A stretch of DNA of 64,000 nucleotides, taken from an uncultured Luminiphilus sp. (lineage in GTDB: Bacteria > Pseudomonadota > Gammaproteobacteria > Pseudomonadales > Halieaceae). Below the pieces are notes generated by a model. The model saw only the letters and a list, made by a program, of their open reading frames with translations, was not told where the DNA came from and searched no databases. Positions 1 to 8,569 of this stretch are shown piece after piece (the first letter of the stretch is position 1; every line of letters begins with the position of its first letter). The stretch lies in the NCBI GenBank assembly GCA_938084055.1, contig CALKDK010000010.1, forward strand, positions 144,097 to 208,096. The letters run 5' to 3'. A program made the translations under genes and the position numbers.

Positions 1-332
1 TAAGGCCACAAACGATGCATTCCCAGCGTGCCATGCTCACTCCTGATCACTCAACTTGATGGCGGTGATTCTTGCCGCTTTCGCACTCACCGTCATGGGT
101 CTCATGGACTATGTTCCGTCCTAAACCTGCACGAATTGTTGACAAGCCAATTTTTGAAGAAAGACCCATCCCGCATTAAGGCGGTTGCCCGGGGCATTAG
201 CTGCTCACATTGGGCGGCGCGCCGTAAATTCGGCGTGCTGCAGCCGCAATATCGGAATGTCAGTCTATCCGAGCGGGCGAAATTATGCCCGATTGTCCGG
301 TCCGCGTCTGTGCTATTTTTGACGGTCGTGAT
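1..332. other. Gene-free stretch at window start
   Basis: No convincing gene in this stretch. The 126-codon ORF at 28-408 has no recognisable domain, no ribosome binding site and runs into the 3' end of the acyl-CoA dehydrogenase gene on the other strand. A 21-codon hydrophobic frame starts at 59 but has no Shine-Dalgarno sequence. The segment is downstream of the minus-strand ivd gene, and I see no clear terminator hairpin in it. Confidence 0.5.
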
Positions 333-1502
333 CTATTCGGTTTCCCGGAACAATTCCCTGCCAATCAGCATGCGCCGAATTTCAGAGGTCCCCGCACCTA
401 TCTCATAAAGCTTCGCATCCCGTAGCAGGCGACCGGTGGGATAGTCATTGATGTAGCCGTTTCCGCCCAGCAGTTGAATGGCGTCCAGCGTACATTTTGT
501 CGCCATTTCTGCCGTGTACAGAATAACGGCCGCAGCGTCTTTGCGGCTGTCCTCGCCGCGGTCAAGGGCGCGACAGACTGCGTAGAGGAAAGACCGGCTC
601 GCCGCCGTCAGGCTGTACATGTCAGCCAGCTTCCCCTGCACAAGCTGGAACTCGCCAATGGGCTGGTCGAATTGTTTGCGCTCGTGAACATAGGGCACGG
701 TGACGTCAAGACAGGCCTGCATGATGCCTACCGGTCCACCCGACAATACGGCCCGTTCATAATCCAGCCCGGACATGAGTACAGCCACGCCCTTGTTCAA
801 TTCGCCGAGGATGTTCGCGGCAGGGACTTCACAATCTTCAAACACCAATTCGCAGGTGTTCGAGCCGCGCATGCCCAGCTTGTCCAGTTTCTGCGCCCGG
901 GAAAAGCCCGGAAAATCCCGCTCCACGATAAAGGCCGTGATCCCGCGGCTTCCGGCATCGGGTTCGGTTTTGGCGTAAATCACGTAGACGTTCGCATCTG
1001 GACCATTGGTAATCCAGAATTTGTTGCCGTTAAGGATGAAGGTGTCACCGCGCCTTTCGGCTCGCAGGCGCATACTGACCACATCCGATCCCGCCCCGGG
1101 CTCTGACATGGCCAGCGCACCAATGTGCTCTCCCGAGCACAATTTGGGCAGATACCGCTCCCGCTGTGCAGGGGAGCCATTTTTTTGTATTTGGTTCAGG
1201 CAGAGATTGGAATGGGCGCCGTAGGACAGGCCTACCGAGGCGGAGGCCCGGGAGATTTCCTCCATGACGATCGCATGGCCGAGATAACCGACATCACTGC
1301 CACCGTATTCCTCCGCGACGGTCATTCCCAGGACGCCAAGATTCCCGAATTTTGCCCAGAGATCCATGGGGAATTCATTGCTGCTGTCGATCTCTGCAGC
1401 CCGGGGGGCGAGTTCCTTTTGGCAGAACTGGTGGACGGTATCCCGCAGCATATCCAGCTCTTCACCCAGTCCGTGGTTGAGGGTGGGGTAGGGAGTGTTC
1501 AT
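333..1502 (-). CDS. ivd: Isovaleryl-CoA dehydrogenase
   Basis: FAD-dependent acyl-CoA dehydrogenase of 389 residues, predicted to oxidise isovaleryl-CoA to 3-methylcrotonyl-CoA in leucine breakdown in the cytoplasm. Seen: the substrate/FAD loop [11 protein letters not shown] near residue 135, and [13 protein letters not shown] near residue 250. The Glu in the second motif matches the position of the catalytic base in isovaleryl-CoA dehydrogenases rather than the C-terminal Glu of short-chain enzymes. The C-terminus has the usual GNGY and EGTSEI-like (GAGTSEIRR) motifs. The start at 1502 is preferred over the ORF start at 1553 because AGGAG lies 8 nt upstream. It is the last gene of a minus-strand set with an enoyl-CoA hydratase and a CoA-binding protein. 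The other leucine-pathway genes (methylcrotonyl-CoA carboxylase) are not in the window. Confidence 0.9.
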   Translation of the reverse strand: MNTPYPTLNHGLGEELDMLRDTVHQFCQKELAPRAAEIDSSNEFPMDLWAKFGNLGVLGMTVAEEYGGSDVGYLGHAIVMEEISRASASVGLSYGAHSNLCLNQIQKNGSPAQRERYLPKLCSGEHIGALAMSEPGAGSDVVSMRLRAERRGDTFILNGNKFWITNGPDANVYVIYAKTEPDAGSRGITAFIVERDFPGFSRAQKLDKLGMRGSNTCELVFEDCEVPAANILGELNKGVAVLMSGLDYERAVLSGGPVGIMQACLDVTVPYVHERKQFDQPIGEFQLVQGKLADMYSLTAASRSFLYAVCRALDRGEDSRKDAAAVILYTAEMATKCTLDAIQLLGGNGYINDYPTGRLLRDAKLYEIGAGTSEIRRMLIGRELFRETE

Positions 1503-1600
1503 GCAGGGGCTCCTGTGCCTGATGTATGTGCGGTGCGGGGGAAGCGCGCCCAATTGTAAATCATCCCTGACTCAATTGGGGCGTCCGGTCAGTGAGATGC

Positions 1601-2077
1601 TTACCCCGACGGCTCTTCCCGCGTATTCGGGTGGTCTGTGATGGACAGACCAGCGCGGTGGCGAAGCTCGTGCTCTATTTTGATGCAGCGATCCATGACC
1701 ACCCCCAGGCCGGCGCGGCGTGCCCGAACCGCCGCTTCGATATGAATGATATCCAGCTGCATCCATACCAGGCTCGCGCCGATGGCAATCGCGGCCTCGA
1801 CACTTTTGGGCACCCGTTCAACGCGCTGGAAGAGGTTCACAATATCGATCTGTCCGGGAATGTCATACAGCGATCCGTAGCACGGTCGTCCCATGATCGA
1901 TGGGTGGTTCGGGTTGACGGGAACGATGTCATAGCCCTGTTGTTGGAGGTATAGACTGGCGCGGTAGCTGTCACGGTCCGGTTTGTCGGATAAGCCAACG
2001 ACGGCTATCCGGCGGGGCTGGGCCAAGCTCCAGTCAATCCACCGTTGCTCGTCATCCTGGGAGTGTTGTTTGCGCAC
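1601..2077 (-). CDS. CoA-binding domain protein (YccU type)
   Basis: Small Rossmann-fold CoA-binding protein of 158 residues. Seen: RIAVVGLSDKPDRDSY near the N-terminus, then QGYDIVPVNPNHP, and a C-terminal part with GLGVVMDRCIKIEH, the layout of the YccU/CoA_binding family, which is usually about 140 residues. The biochemical role of this family is poorly known. The track ORF starts at 2236 with an atypical N-terminus. I prefer the GTG at 2077 because AGGAAG sits 7 nt upstream and the family fold begins shortly after it; this also frees the region holding an acyl-CoA synthetase relic. It lies between the enoyl-CoA hydratase and ivd on the same strand, so a link to acyl-CoA metabolism is plausible but inferred. 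Confidence 0.8.
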   Translation of the reverse strand: MRKQHSQDDEQRWIDWSLAQPRRIAVVGLSDKPDRDSYRASLYLQQQGYDIVPVNPNHPSIMGRPCYGSLYDIPGQIDIVNLFQRVERVPKSVEAAIAIGASLVWMQLDIIHIEAAVRARRAGLGVVMDRCIKIEHELRHRAGLSITDHPNTREEPSG

Positions 2078-2200
2078 AGTGTGGCTTCCTGCGGGTACTG
2101 CGGGGGATAATGCCACAGGTTCACCCCGGGATCTTTGCGGGGTGGGATCTGGCATGGGGCATTCCATGTCACATCGGGGGCTTTGCCAGGAATCCTGCAG

Positions 2201-2310
2201 GGCAAGGTGCCGACCTGGTGGGTTTCGTCGCTGCATTCCCCATGACTGTGACGGGCAAGATTCAGAAATTCAAAATGCGCGATGCCGTGGTCGAGTCCCT
2301 GAACGGGTAG
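2201..2310 (+). pseudogene. Relic of acyl-CoA synthetase C-terminus
   Basis: The plus-strand frame ending at 2310 reads FVAAFPMTVTGKIQKFKMRD and then VVESLNG and a stop. This is the characteristic C-terminal lysine loop of FadD-like AMP-forming acyl-CoA synthetases (the Lys of TGKIQK is catalytic for adenylation). No upstream ANL domain exists in the window in any plus frame. Just before it another frame reads KVPTWW, which may be the continuation across a frameshift. It lies between two minus-strand genes. I read it as the remnant of a deleted gene; the exact left border is uncertain. Confidence 0.65.
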
Positions 2311-2331
2311 CGGAATCCTGACCAGGAGGGG

Positions 2332-3123
2332 TCAGTTTGTGTTCTGGCCCCGGGCCCGTGAACGCAGAGCCTGCAATCGTTCCCCCATTTGACTGAAGTC
2401 TGCCTGCTCGAGGTAGGCAATACCCCGTTCGCCCTCGAGTTCAAGCGCATCGCCCAACGGCAACAGGTCACCGTCATTCATCAAGCTGCGCATTGCCGAA
2501 ACCGTCGCCGGGTTGGACTCGGCGATCTGGCTGGCAGCAGCTACAGCATCATCTACCAGGGTATCGGCAGGACAGATGCGGTTCACCAGCCCCCAGTCCA
2601 GAGCCTGCTCAGCGCTGATGAAATTGCCTGTCAGGCTCGCCTCCCGGGCCCGGTTGATGCCAATCAATCGTCCCAGTTTTTGTGACAGGCCCCAGCCGGG
2701 GAGCAGTCCGACCCGGGCGTGTGTGTCGGCAAAACGTGCCAGCGGTGACGCGTACAAGAAATCGCAAGCCAGGGCCAGTTCAAAACCTCCGGTGACCGCC
2801 GCACCGTTGACCGCGCCGATCACCGGTTTGCCGCAGTCGCGAATAGCTACCACGAGGGGGGAGCGGGTGCCCATGCCTCCATTCTGGAGCACGCCGGGAT
2901 TCTCACTGAGCTCCTTGAGGTCAACGCCGGCACAAAATGCCTTCCCGGCGCCGGTCAGGACGATGGCATGAACCTCGTCGCTGTCGCGCAAGGCCTCAAA
3001 AGACGCCACCAGTGCTGTGCTCAAAAGACGGTTGAGTGCATTGTTGGCCTTGGGCCGGGATAGTGTGACCAGCGCCACGTTATCTCGTGTCTGAACCGCG
3101 ATGGGTTGTTCATGATCTGTCAT
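2332..3123 (-). CDS. Enoyl-CoA hydratase/isomerase family protein
   Basis: Crotonase-fold protein of 263 residues. Seen: VALVTLSRPKANNALNRLL at the N-terminus, the oxyanion-hole motif AFCAGVDLKEL around residue 65, and AVNGAAVTGGFELALACDF around residue 110. The second conserved acidic position of true hydratases falls in TDTHARVGLLPGWG-like sequence (ADTHARVGLLPGWG), consistent with a crotonase that keeps one catalytic acid. The precise substrate cannot be told from sequence. The ORF could start at 3171, but the family homology begins after the Met at 3123, so I chose that; the ribosome binding site there (GGAAAAA) is weak. It is divergent from a TonB-dependent receptor gene and probably leads the minus-strand acyl-CoA cluster. 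Confidence 0.85.
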   Translation of the reverse strand: MTDHEQPIAVQTRDNVALVTLSRPKANNALNRLLSTALVASFEALRDSDEVHAIVLTGAGKAFCAGVDLKELSENPGVLQNGGMGTRSPLVVAIRDCGKPVIGAVNGAAVTGGFELALACDFLYASPLARFADTHARVGLLPGWGLSQKLGRLIGINRAREASLTGNFISAEQALDWGLVNRICPADTLVDDAVAAASQIAESNPATVSAMRSLMNDGDLLPLGDALELEGERGIAYLEQADFSQMGERLQALRSRARGQNTN

Positions 3124-3234
3124 TTTTAGCTTATTTTTCCGCTTGAGCGAGGAGGCGACTCTGTATAGCATTCCGGCAGTATAAAAGTAATAACTGATTT
3201 CCCAATCTACCCTAAAAACTCCAAGAGGTGCTTC

Positions 3235-5742
3235 ATGCTGTTTTCCAAAAAACGCTTACCACTCGTGGCCGCTATCACTGCAGTTGTCGCAACTGCGCCA
3301 GTCGCAGCCCAGCAACTGGAAGAGGTGATCGTGACCGCCCAGAAGCGGGCAGAAAACCTACAAGACGTACCTATTTCGGTGAGCACGGTGAGTGGAGAGA
3401 AGATTCAGGACAACACCATACTGAACTTTGCTGCTCTGGCCGACTTCGTCCCTAGCCTGCATATTGCCGATGCGCCCGTTAACACCAATATTTATATGCG
3501 CGGCATTGGTTCGGGTAACAACCGGGGCTTCGAGCAGTCGGTGGGTATGTACCTCGACGGCGTCTACCTGGGCCGGGGGCGCCAGTACCGCTCGGCGCTG
3601 ATGGATATCGAGCGCGTTGAGGTGCTGCGTGGACCCCAGGGCACCCTGTTCGGCAAGAATACGGTCGCCGGCGCCATCAATATCACCAGCGCTTCACCGG
3701 TACCCGGTGACGAGGCTCAAGGCGAAATCAATGCTTCCGTGGAAGAAAATGGTGGCCAGATTTATGAAGGTTACATTCAGGGCGGAACCGATACCTTTGC
3801 CGCCCGACTGGCTCTGCGCTACCGGGAAACCGATGGTTATGTGTACAACGCCTACCTCGAGCAGGACGAGGGTGCTTTGGATGAAACAGGCGGGCGCCTG
3901 ACGCTCGTATGGGAGCCCAGCGATACCTTCTCTGCCAACATGAAGTACACCAACATGCAACGCGACCGTGACGGTGCGGCGAGCGCTACCTGGCGCTACC
4001 TGAGCCCGGAGGAGCGCAACGCGCAGGTACCCAATCGCTCTGCTTTTGCAGATATTGCCTACAACTTGATGGACGTTTTTTTCCCAGACTTCCCAAGTAT
4101 TGCAGGGCAGGAGTTCACGACCTATAAAGACAATAACTGCGGGACTGACAAGTCGTGTTCGTCCGCAGGCATTGGTTACAAGCCCGAAAACAGTGATGAT
4201 GAAATCCAGAACTTCTCGCTGAATATGAACTGGGAAGTCGGCAACGGCACCCTGACCTCGGTCACAGGCTGGTCGGGCTACAAGTATTTTGATGACGTGG
4301 ATGTGGATTGGCTGCCACTGCAGTTTATCGACCGCTCGGACATTCACGATTTTGAGCAGTTCAGTCAGGAATTCCGCTGGGCTTCCGACATCGGTGATCG
4401 TTTCACCTATACCGTCGGCGCGTACTATGACGAAAACGAATTGGATATGCAGGGCCAGGTGGTAATTGACACCAACTTCGACGGCTTGTTTCCCCAGTTT
4501 GCCTCCATTGCTTTTGGGGCTCCTATTCCCAATTTGCTGCCCCTGCTGACGGGAGGCGCCTATTCCTCTAACCAGATTAGCCGCAACCACAACTTTAACC
4601 AGGAGACCGAGTCCTGGGCCCTGTTTGCCCAGGGTACATACGATCTTACAGACGCTTTGCGCCTGACGGTGGGCTTGCGCTACACCGAGGAGGAGAAGGA
4701 CGCGATCTCCAGCCAGCGCCTGGGTGACCTGAACTGCCCGGGTGCCGTGGATGGTGGCCTGGATGGCACCTGCGCCACCGGCTACAGCTACTTCCTCGAT
4801 ATTATTCAGGCGAGCAGCTTCAACACCTACAACAAAGAGTGGGTGGGGAACCGCAAGACCGACGACCTGTCCCCCTCGCTAAATTTGCAGTGGGATGTGG
4901 GCGACAGTTCTATGCTTTACATCAGCTGGTCCCAGGGCTTCAAGTCCGGTGGCTTCTCTGCCGCGGATGATGGCGAGCCCGGTGATTTCACGGTAGCGCA
5001 GTTGCCGCCCCCGGGTGGTTTTGTATCCACGGTCCCCAACCCAGACTTTGAGTTTGACGACGAGTCCGTAGACGCCATTGAGATTGGCGGTAAGCATGAA
5101 TTTCTGGATGGCGCCATGCGCCTGAACTGGGCGGCCTTCTACTCGGAGTACGACGACCTTCAGACCACCATCTTCAAGGGTGTCGGCTTCTCCGTAAAGA
5201 ATGCCGCATCATCTGAGGTGGCAGGCCTCGAGGTTGATTGGCTTATGCAGGTCACGGATTCGCTGCGTGTGGGTGTCAATGCCGCCTATCTCGATGCCAC
5301 CTACGGCGACTTTGCCGATGGCCCCTGTAATGCCATTCAGTTGGACGCGGACGCTCTTTGTGGAACACCTGCGGGTGCGACCAGCAATGACCTTACGGGC
5401 TACCGCACGCTTTACTCCTCAGAGTGGAGCGGTAATGCGTTCGTTGACTTCCGCACCCAACTGGGACGTATGGAGCTGTTTGCCGGTGTCGATGTTAACT
5501 ACCGCGATGAGTTCGATTCAGCCGGAGATGCTGATCCCTATGACGTAATCCCCTCTTATACCAAGGTGAATGCGCGCATTGGTCTCGGCGGTGAGTTCTG
5601 GGAAGTGATGGCTTACGGCCGTAACATCTTCGATGAGGCTGCATTGCAGCAGAGCTTCGACACACCCGTGCTGGCGGGCAGCCACACCTTCTACATGGAT
5701 GAAGGCGCAGTCTTCGGTGTGCGCGGTACCCTTCGCTTCTAA
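3235..5742 (+). CDS. TonB-dependent receptor
   Basis: Outer-membrane, energy-coupled uptake channel of 835 residues. Seen: a signal peptide ending near AAQ at about residue 25, a TonB-box-like segment EEVIVTAQKR, a plug domain with RGIGSGNNRGFEQSVGMYLD and VEVLRGPQGTLFGKNTVAGA, then a long beta-barrel region ending in a terminal Phe (GTLRF), as outer-membrane proteins do. AAGAGGTG 6 nt before the ATG fixes the start. It resembles the Caulobacter/OM60-type receptors for complex organics rather than classic siderophore receptors, but the substrate is unknown. It stands alone between acyl-CoA genes, so uptake of a lipid or terpenoid-like compound is possible; this is inference. It is followed by a strong terminator. 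Confidence 0.93.
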   Translation: MLFSKKRLPLVAAITAVVATAPVAAQQLEEVIVTAQKRAENLQDVPISVSTVSGEKIQDNTILNFAALADFVPSLHIADAPVNTNIYMRGIGSGNNRGFEQSVGMYLDGVYLGRGRQYRSALMDIERVEVLRGPQGTLFGKNTVAGAINITSASPVPGDEAQGEINASVEENGGQIYEGYIQGGTDTFAARLALRYRETDGYVYNAYLEQDEGALDETGGRLTLVWEPSDTFSANMKYTNMQRDRDGAASATWRYLSPEERNAQVPNRSAFADIAYNLMDVFFPDFPSIAGQEFTTYKDNNCGTDKSCSSAGIGYKPENSDDEIQNFSLNMNWEVGNGTLTSVTGWSGYKYFDDVDVDWLPLQFIDRSDIHDFEQFSQEFRWASDIGDRFTYTVGAYYDENELDMQGQVVIDTNFDGLFPQFASIAFGAPIPNLLPLLTGGAYSSNQISRNHNFNQETESWALFAQGTYDLTDALRLTVGLRYTEEEKDAISSQRLGDLNCPGAVDGGLDGTCATGYSYFLDIIQASSFNTYNKEWVGNRKTDDLSPSLNLQWDVGDSSMLYISWSQGFKSGGFSAADDGEPGDFTVAQLPPPGGFVSTVPNPDFEFDDESVDAIEIGGKHEFLDGAMRLNWAAFYSEYDDLQTTIFKGVGFSVKNAASSEVAGLEVDWLMQVTDSLRVGVNAAYLDATYGDFADGPCNAIQLDADALCGTPAGATSNDLTGYRTLYSSEWSGNAFVDFRTQLGRMELFAGVDVNYRDEFDSAGDADPYDVIPSYTKVNARIGLGGEFWEVMAYGRNIFDEAALQQSFDTPVLAGSHTFYMDEGAVFGVRGTLRF

Positions 5743-5760
5743 GAGCGAAGAAAAGCTAGC

Positions 5761-5788
5761 AGCCCGCCTTGCGGCGGGCTTTTTTTTA
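5761..5788 (+). terminator. Rho-independent terminator after TonB receptor
   Basis: AGCCCGCC, a TTGC loop and GGCGGGCT form a perfect 8-bp GC-rich stem followed directly by eight T. It begins 18 nt after the receptor stop codon. On the other strand it lies downstream of the convergent acyl-CoA ligase but lacks a T-run there. Confidence 0.93.
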
Positions 5789-5853
5789 CTTGCTAATTGC
5801 GCTTGGAGAACAGCGGATGCCGGGGTTTTCGGCTTAATCGGTTGCGCCGGCTT

Positions 5854-7329
5854 TCAGTGGCCTCGCTCCTCCCTGAGCAGGCTGCGCCGGATTTTTCCCG
5901 CCTCATTGCGGGGTAGGGCGGTGACTATTTCCAGGGATCGAGGCACCTTGTAGGGCAGCAGTTGCTCCCGGCAAAGCTGCAAAAGGGCGACGTTCAGTTC
6001 TGCTGTGGCCGGCCCGTTGGCCTCGACCACGGCGTGGACGCGGCGACCCAGGTCATCGTCTTGCAGGCCGACGACAGCGACGTCCCTGACCTCGGGATGT
6101 TGGCTGATTACCGCTTCAATTTCTGCTGGGAAAATATTCGCCCCACCAGAAATAATCAGGTCGGTGCGCCGATCGGCGAGGTAGAGATACCCCTCTTCGT
6201 CCAGCCAGCCCAGATCCCCCACACTGGTGAACCCTCCGTTCAGGTCTTCCAGGGGTGCCGAGCCCCGGTACTCGCAGGGCGGGGCGGCACCGGCGATGCG
6301 GGTAAAGATTTCGCCCACCTCACCGGTTGGCACAGGGTTGCGTTGTTCGTCGAGAATCAGGATCTCGGTACCCACACCTCTGCCGACACTGCCACGATGT
6401 TCAAGCCATTCGTTGCCGTCGATGATGGTCAAGCCGTTGGCCTCAGTGGCTGCCCAGAGCTCTAGAATGCGCCCACCGCCCAACTTGGCGATAAAACCCT
6501 CCTTGGCCCAGGCGGGGCAGGGTGCAGCGAGGTGCCAGACCACTCGAACGCTCTCGAGATTGGCGACCATCCAGCCGGGCTCTCGAAGCATTCGTTGCAT
6601 CATGGTCGGCACGAGATTGAGTACGGTGGGTTGGTAGGACTCGATGATCTCGAGGCTCTGGGTGGCATTGAAGCGTTCATTGAGCAACACGCGTCCCCCC
6701 CGGAGCAACATGTTAATAGAAAACCAAAAGGGGCCGTTGTGGTACAGGGGTCCGGGGGAGTATTTGAGATCGCCGGGCTCAAACCGCATCAGTTGTGGAA
6801 TCACCGGGTTGTCGGGATCGAACAGTGCGTCACCGGTGGTGACGATCAACTTCGGCCGCCCTGTTGAGCCTCCCGACGCGAGCGCTTTTATCGGGTTGCT
6901 GACCCTTTGGGGCAGTGGGCTGCCCAGGGGGTCGGTGGCCATGAAGTCGTCAGGGTCAAGCGAGGGCGCCTCAGGACGGCCCTTTGCAATGACTACCTTG
7001 GGAGCTGCGAGAGCCAACAAGCCGCTCAGCTCAACCTCGGGAAGCCGGTGGCTAACTGGCATGGGGGTACCCCCGGCCTTAAGGATGGCCACGGTGGCGG
7101 TGAGAAACTGATTGCCAGTAGGCAATTGGATGGGCACAAGATCCCCGGGACCCACGTCATGGTCCAGCAGGAGGGACTCGGCGAGTCGGTCGGACCGATG
7201 GCGCAGCTGGCTGCGGGTCGTAATCTCGGCCTCGCCTGACATCATGACCGTCGTCAATAAAACCTCGTCGGGCTGGTGCTCGGCGAGACGATCCAGCAGG
7301 GCGCCCAAGGTTACGAGGGATGGGGTCAT
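5854..7329 (-). CDS. AMP-dependent acyl-CoA ligase (ANL family)
   Basis: ANL-superfamily enzyme of 491 residues that activates a carboxylic acid to its CoA thioester through an acyl-adenylate. Seen: phosphate-binding loop ALASGGSTGRPK around residue 150, the core motif ELWAATEANG around residue 300, the hinge region YLADRRTDLIISGGANIFP around residue 390, and the C-terminal catalytic lysine in NEAGKIRRS. GGAGAT 4-5 nt before the ATG supports the start. The acid substrate cannot be assigned; the sequence looks closer to the bile-acid/steroid or aryl-acid CoA ligase type than to FadD. It is convergent with the TonB receptor gene, and the pair may act on one exogenous substrate (inference). Confidence 0.88.
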   Translation of the reverse strand: MTPSLVTLGALLDRLAEHQPDEVLLTTVMMSGEAEITTRSQLRHRSDRLAESLLLDHDVGPGDLVPIQLPTGNQFLTATVAILKAGGTPMPVSHRLPEVELSGLLALAAPKVVIAKGRPEAPSLDPDDFMATDPLGSPLPQRVSNPIKALASGGSTGRPKLIVTTGDALFDPDNPVIPQLMRFEPGDLKYSPGPLYHNGPFWFSINMLLRGGRVLLNERFNATQSLEIIESYQPTVLNLVPTMMQRMLREPGWMVANLESVRVVWHLAAPCPAWAKEGFIAKLGGGRILELWAATEANGLTIIDGNEWLEHRGSVGRGVGTEILILDEQRNPVPTGEVGEIFTRIAGAAPPCEYRGSAPLEDLNGGFTSVGDLGWLDEEGYLYLADRRTDLIISGGANIFPAEIEAVISQHPEVRDVAVVGLQDDDLGRRVHAVVEANGPATAELNVALLQLCREQLLPYKVPRSLEIVTALPRNEAGKIRRSLLREERGH

Positions 7330-7529
7330 AGGATCTCCGTGGGCCTGGCCCGTGTCACTTGCTTGTTGGTGTCGCAGCGCCCGCCGGCGGGCGCGTAGCG
7401 AAGGGACTGAAAGCCCGGGTGGTAGTAGGACTGCTCGGGACTATCCTCCGCCGCGCCAACATTGTATCGTCTCGCACGCCAATTGGGCTGCCCCGCCGTG
7501 CCCGCAAATTTTCCAAGGGAGTATTGATT

Positions 7530-8537
7530 TTGGATCCTCTGAGCCAGGCTGCCGTCGGTGCTGTTGTACCCCAGGCAATAATGAAGCGTCAGGAAATTAT
7601 TCGCCTCACCCTGGTGGGGGCCCTCTCGGGTATGGCTCCCGATCTTGACGTCTTCATCCGCTCTGATACCGATCCGCTTCTGTTCCTTGAGTATCATCGG
7701 CAGTTTACCCACGCGCTCATTTTTATTCCGGTGGGCTCCCTGCTCTGCGCCGCGGTGTTTACCCAAACGTTTGCCCGGGGGATTCCTTTCCTGACCGTGT
7801 GGCTGGCGGCTTGTCTGGGTTACGCCACCCATGGGCTCCTGGATGCCTGTACCACCTATGGCACTTTGCTACTCTGGCCGTTTTCGGATGCGCGCATTGC
7901 CTGGAACAGCATCGCTGTGATCGATCCGCTGTTCACTGTTCCACTCGTTGTCGGCATCATCTGGGGGCTGGTGCGGCGTAACGTCTGGGCGGCCCGCGTG
8001 GGATTGCTGTGGGCACTGTGTTACCTCGGCGTGGGTCTCATCCAGCACGATCGCGCCGCTGCAGTGGGTCAAGCCTTGGCCGCTGACCGCGGGCATAGTG
8101 GCGTGTCCGTATCAGCCAAACCCACCCTGGGCAATGTGCTGTTATGGAAAGTCATCTATCGTCACCAGGGACAATTTTGGGTTGATGCCGTGCGCGTGGG
8201 TTTTGGCACTCGAGTTTACCCGGGCGGTTCCATTCCCGAGTTTGATCCGGGTTTACACTTGCCCTGGCTGGACAATGCCTCCCAGCAGGGCCGGGACCTG
8301 GAGCGCTTTCGCTGGTTTTCCAGCGACTACCTGGCCATGGATACCGATAACCCACTGCTGGTTGTCGACATGCGCTACTCGTTGCTGCCCAATGAGATCA
8401 AGGGGCTCTGGGGCATTGAGTTCGATCCGGAGGCGAGCAGTCAGGCCCACGTGCGCTACCGCGCCCAGCGCAGCGCTGATGCCCAGCGCGCCGGGCTGCT
8501 GTGGGCCATGTTAAAGGGGGCCGAGGTCCCCGATTGA
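7530..8537 (+). CDS. YdjM-type membrane metal-dependent hydrolase
   Basis: Inner-membrane protein of 335 residues of the DUF457/YdjM group (annotated as membrane-bound metal-dependent hydrolase). Seen: MDPLSQAAVGAVV start, DLDVFIR and HRQFTHALIF motifs with conserved Asp and His residues likely to bind metal, HGLLDACTTYG, and several hydrophobic segments up to about residue 175, followed by a soluble C-terminal part. The track start at 7359 includes an unlikely leader. The TTG at 7530 is preceded by AAGGGAG 8 nt upstream and gives the family N-terminus. Family function is not established. Neighbours give no clue; it is convergent with sat. Confidence 0.82.
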   Translation: MDPLSQAAVGAVVPQAIMKRQEIIRLTLVGALSGMAPDLDVFIRSDTDPLLFLEYHRQFTHALIFIPVGSLLCAAVFTQTFARGIPFLTVWLAACLGYATHGLLDACTTYGTLLLWPFSDARIAWNSIAVIDPLFTVPLVVGIIWGLVRRNVWAARVGLLWALCYLGVGLIQHDRAAAVGQALAADRGHSGVSVSAKPTLGNVLLWKVIYRHQGQFWVDAVRVGFGTRVYPGGSIPEFDPGLHLPWLDNASQQGRDLERFRWFSSDYLAMDTDNPLLVVDMRYSLLPNEIKGLWGIEFDPEASSQAHVRYRAQRSADAQRAGLLWAMLKGAEVPD

Positions 8538-8569
8538 TGAGCCGGCGGCGCCAATAACCTGTGTCCGGG

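Noticed and set aside
59-124. 21-residue hydrophobic peptide frame MAVILAAFALTVMGLMDYVPS-like
   Set aside because: No ribosome binding site, no conserved neighbour; too short to support, although a small membrane peptide cannot be ruled out.
474-1106. 210-codon plus-strand ORF opposite ivd
   Set aside because: Antisense to ivd and without homology-like motifs; a shadow of codon bias.
3694-4590. 298-codon minus-strand ORF inside the TonB receptor gene
   Set aside because: It lies fully antisense to a well-supported receptor gene, has no recognisable domain and looks like a G+C-driven shadow frame.
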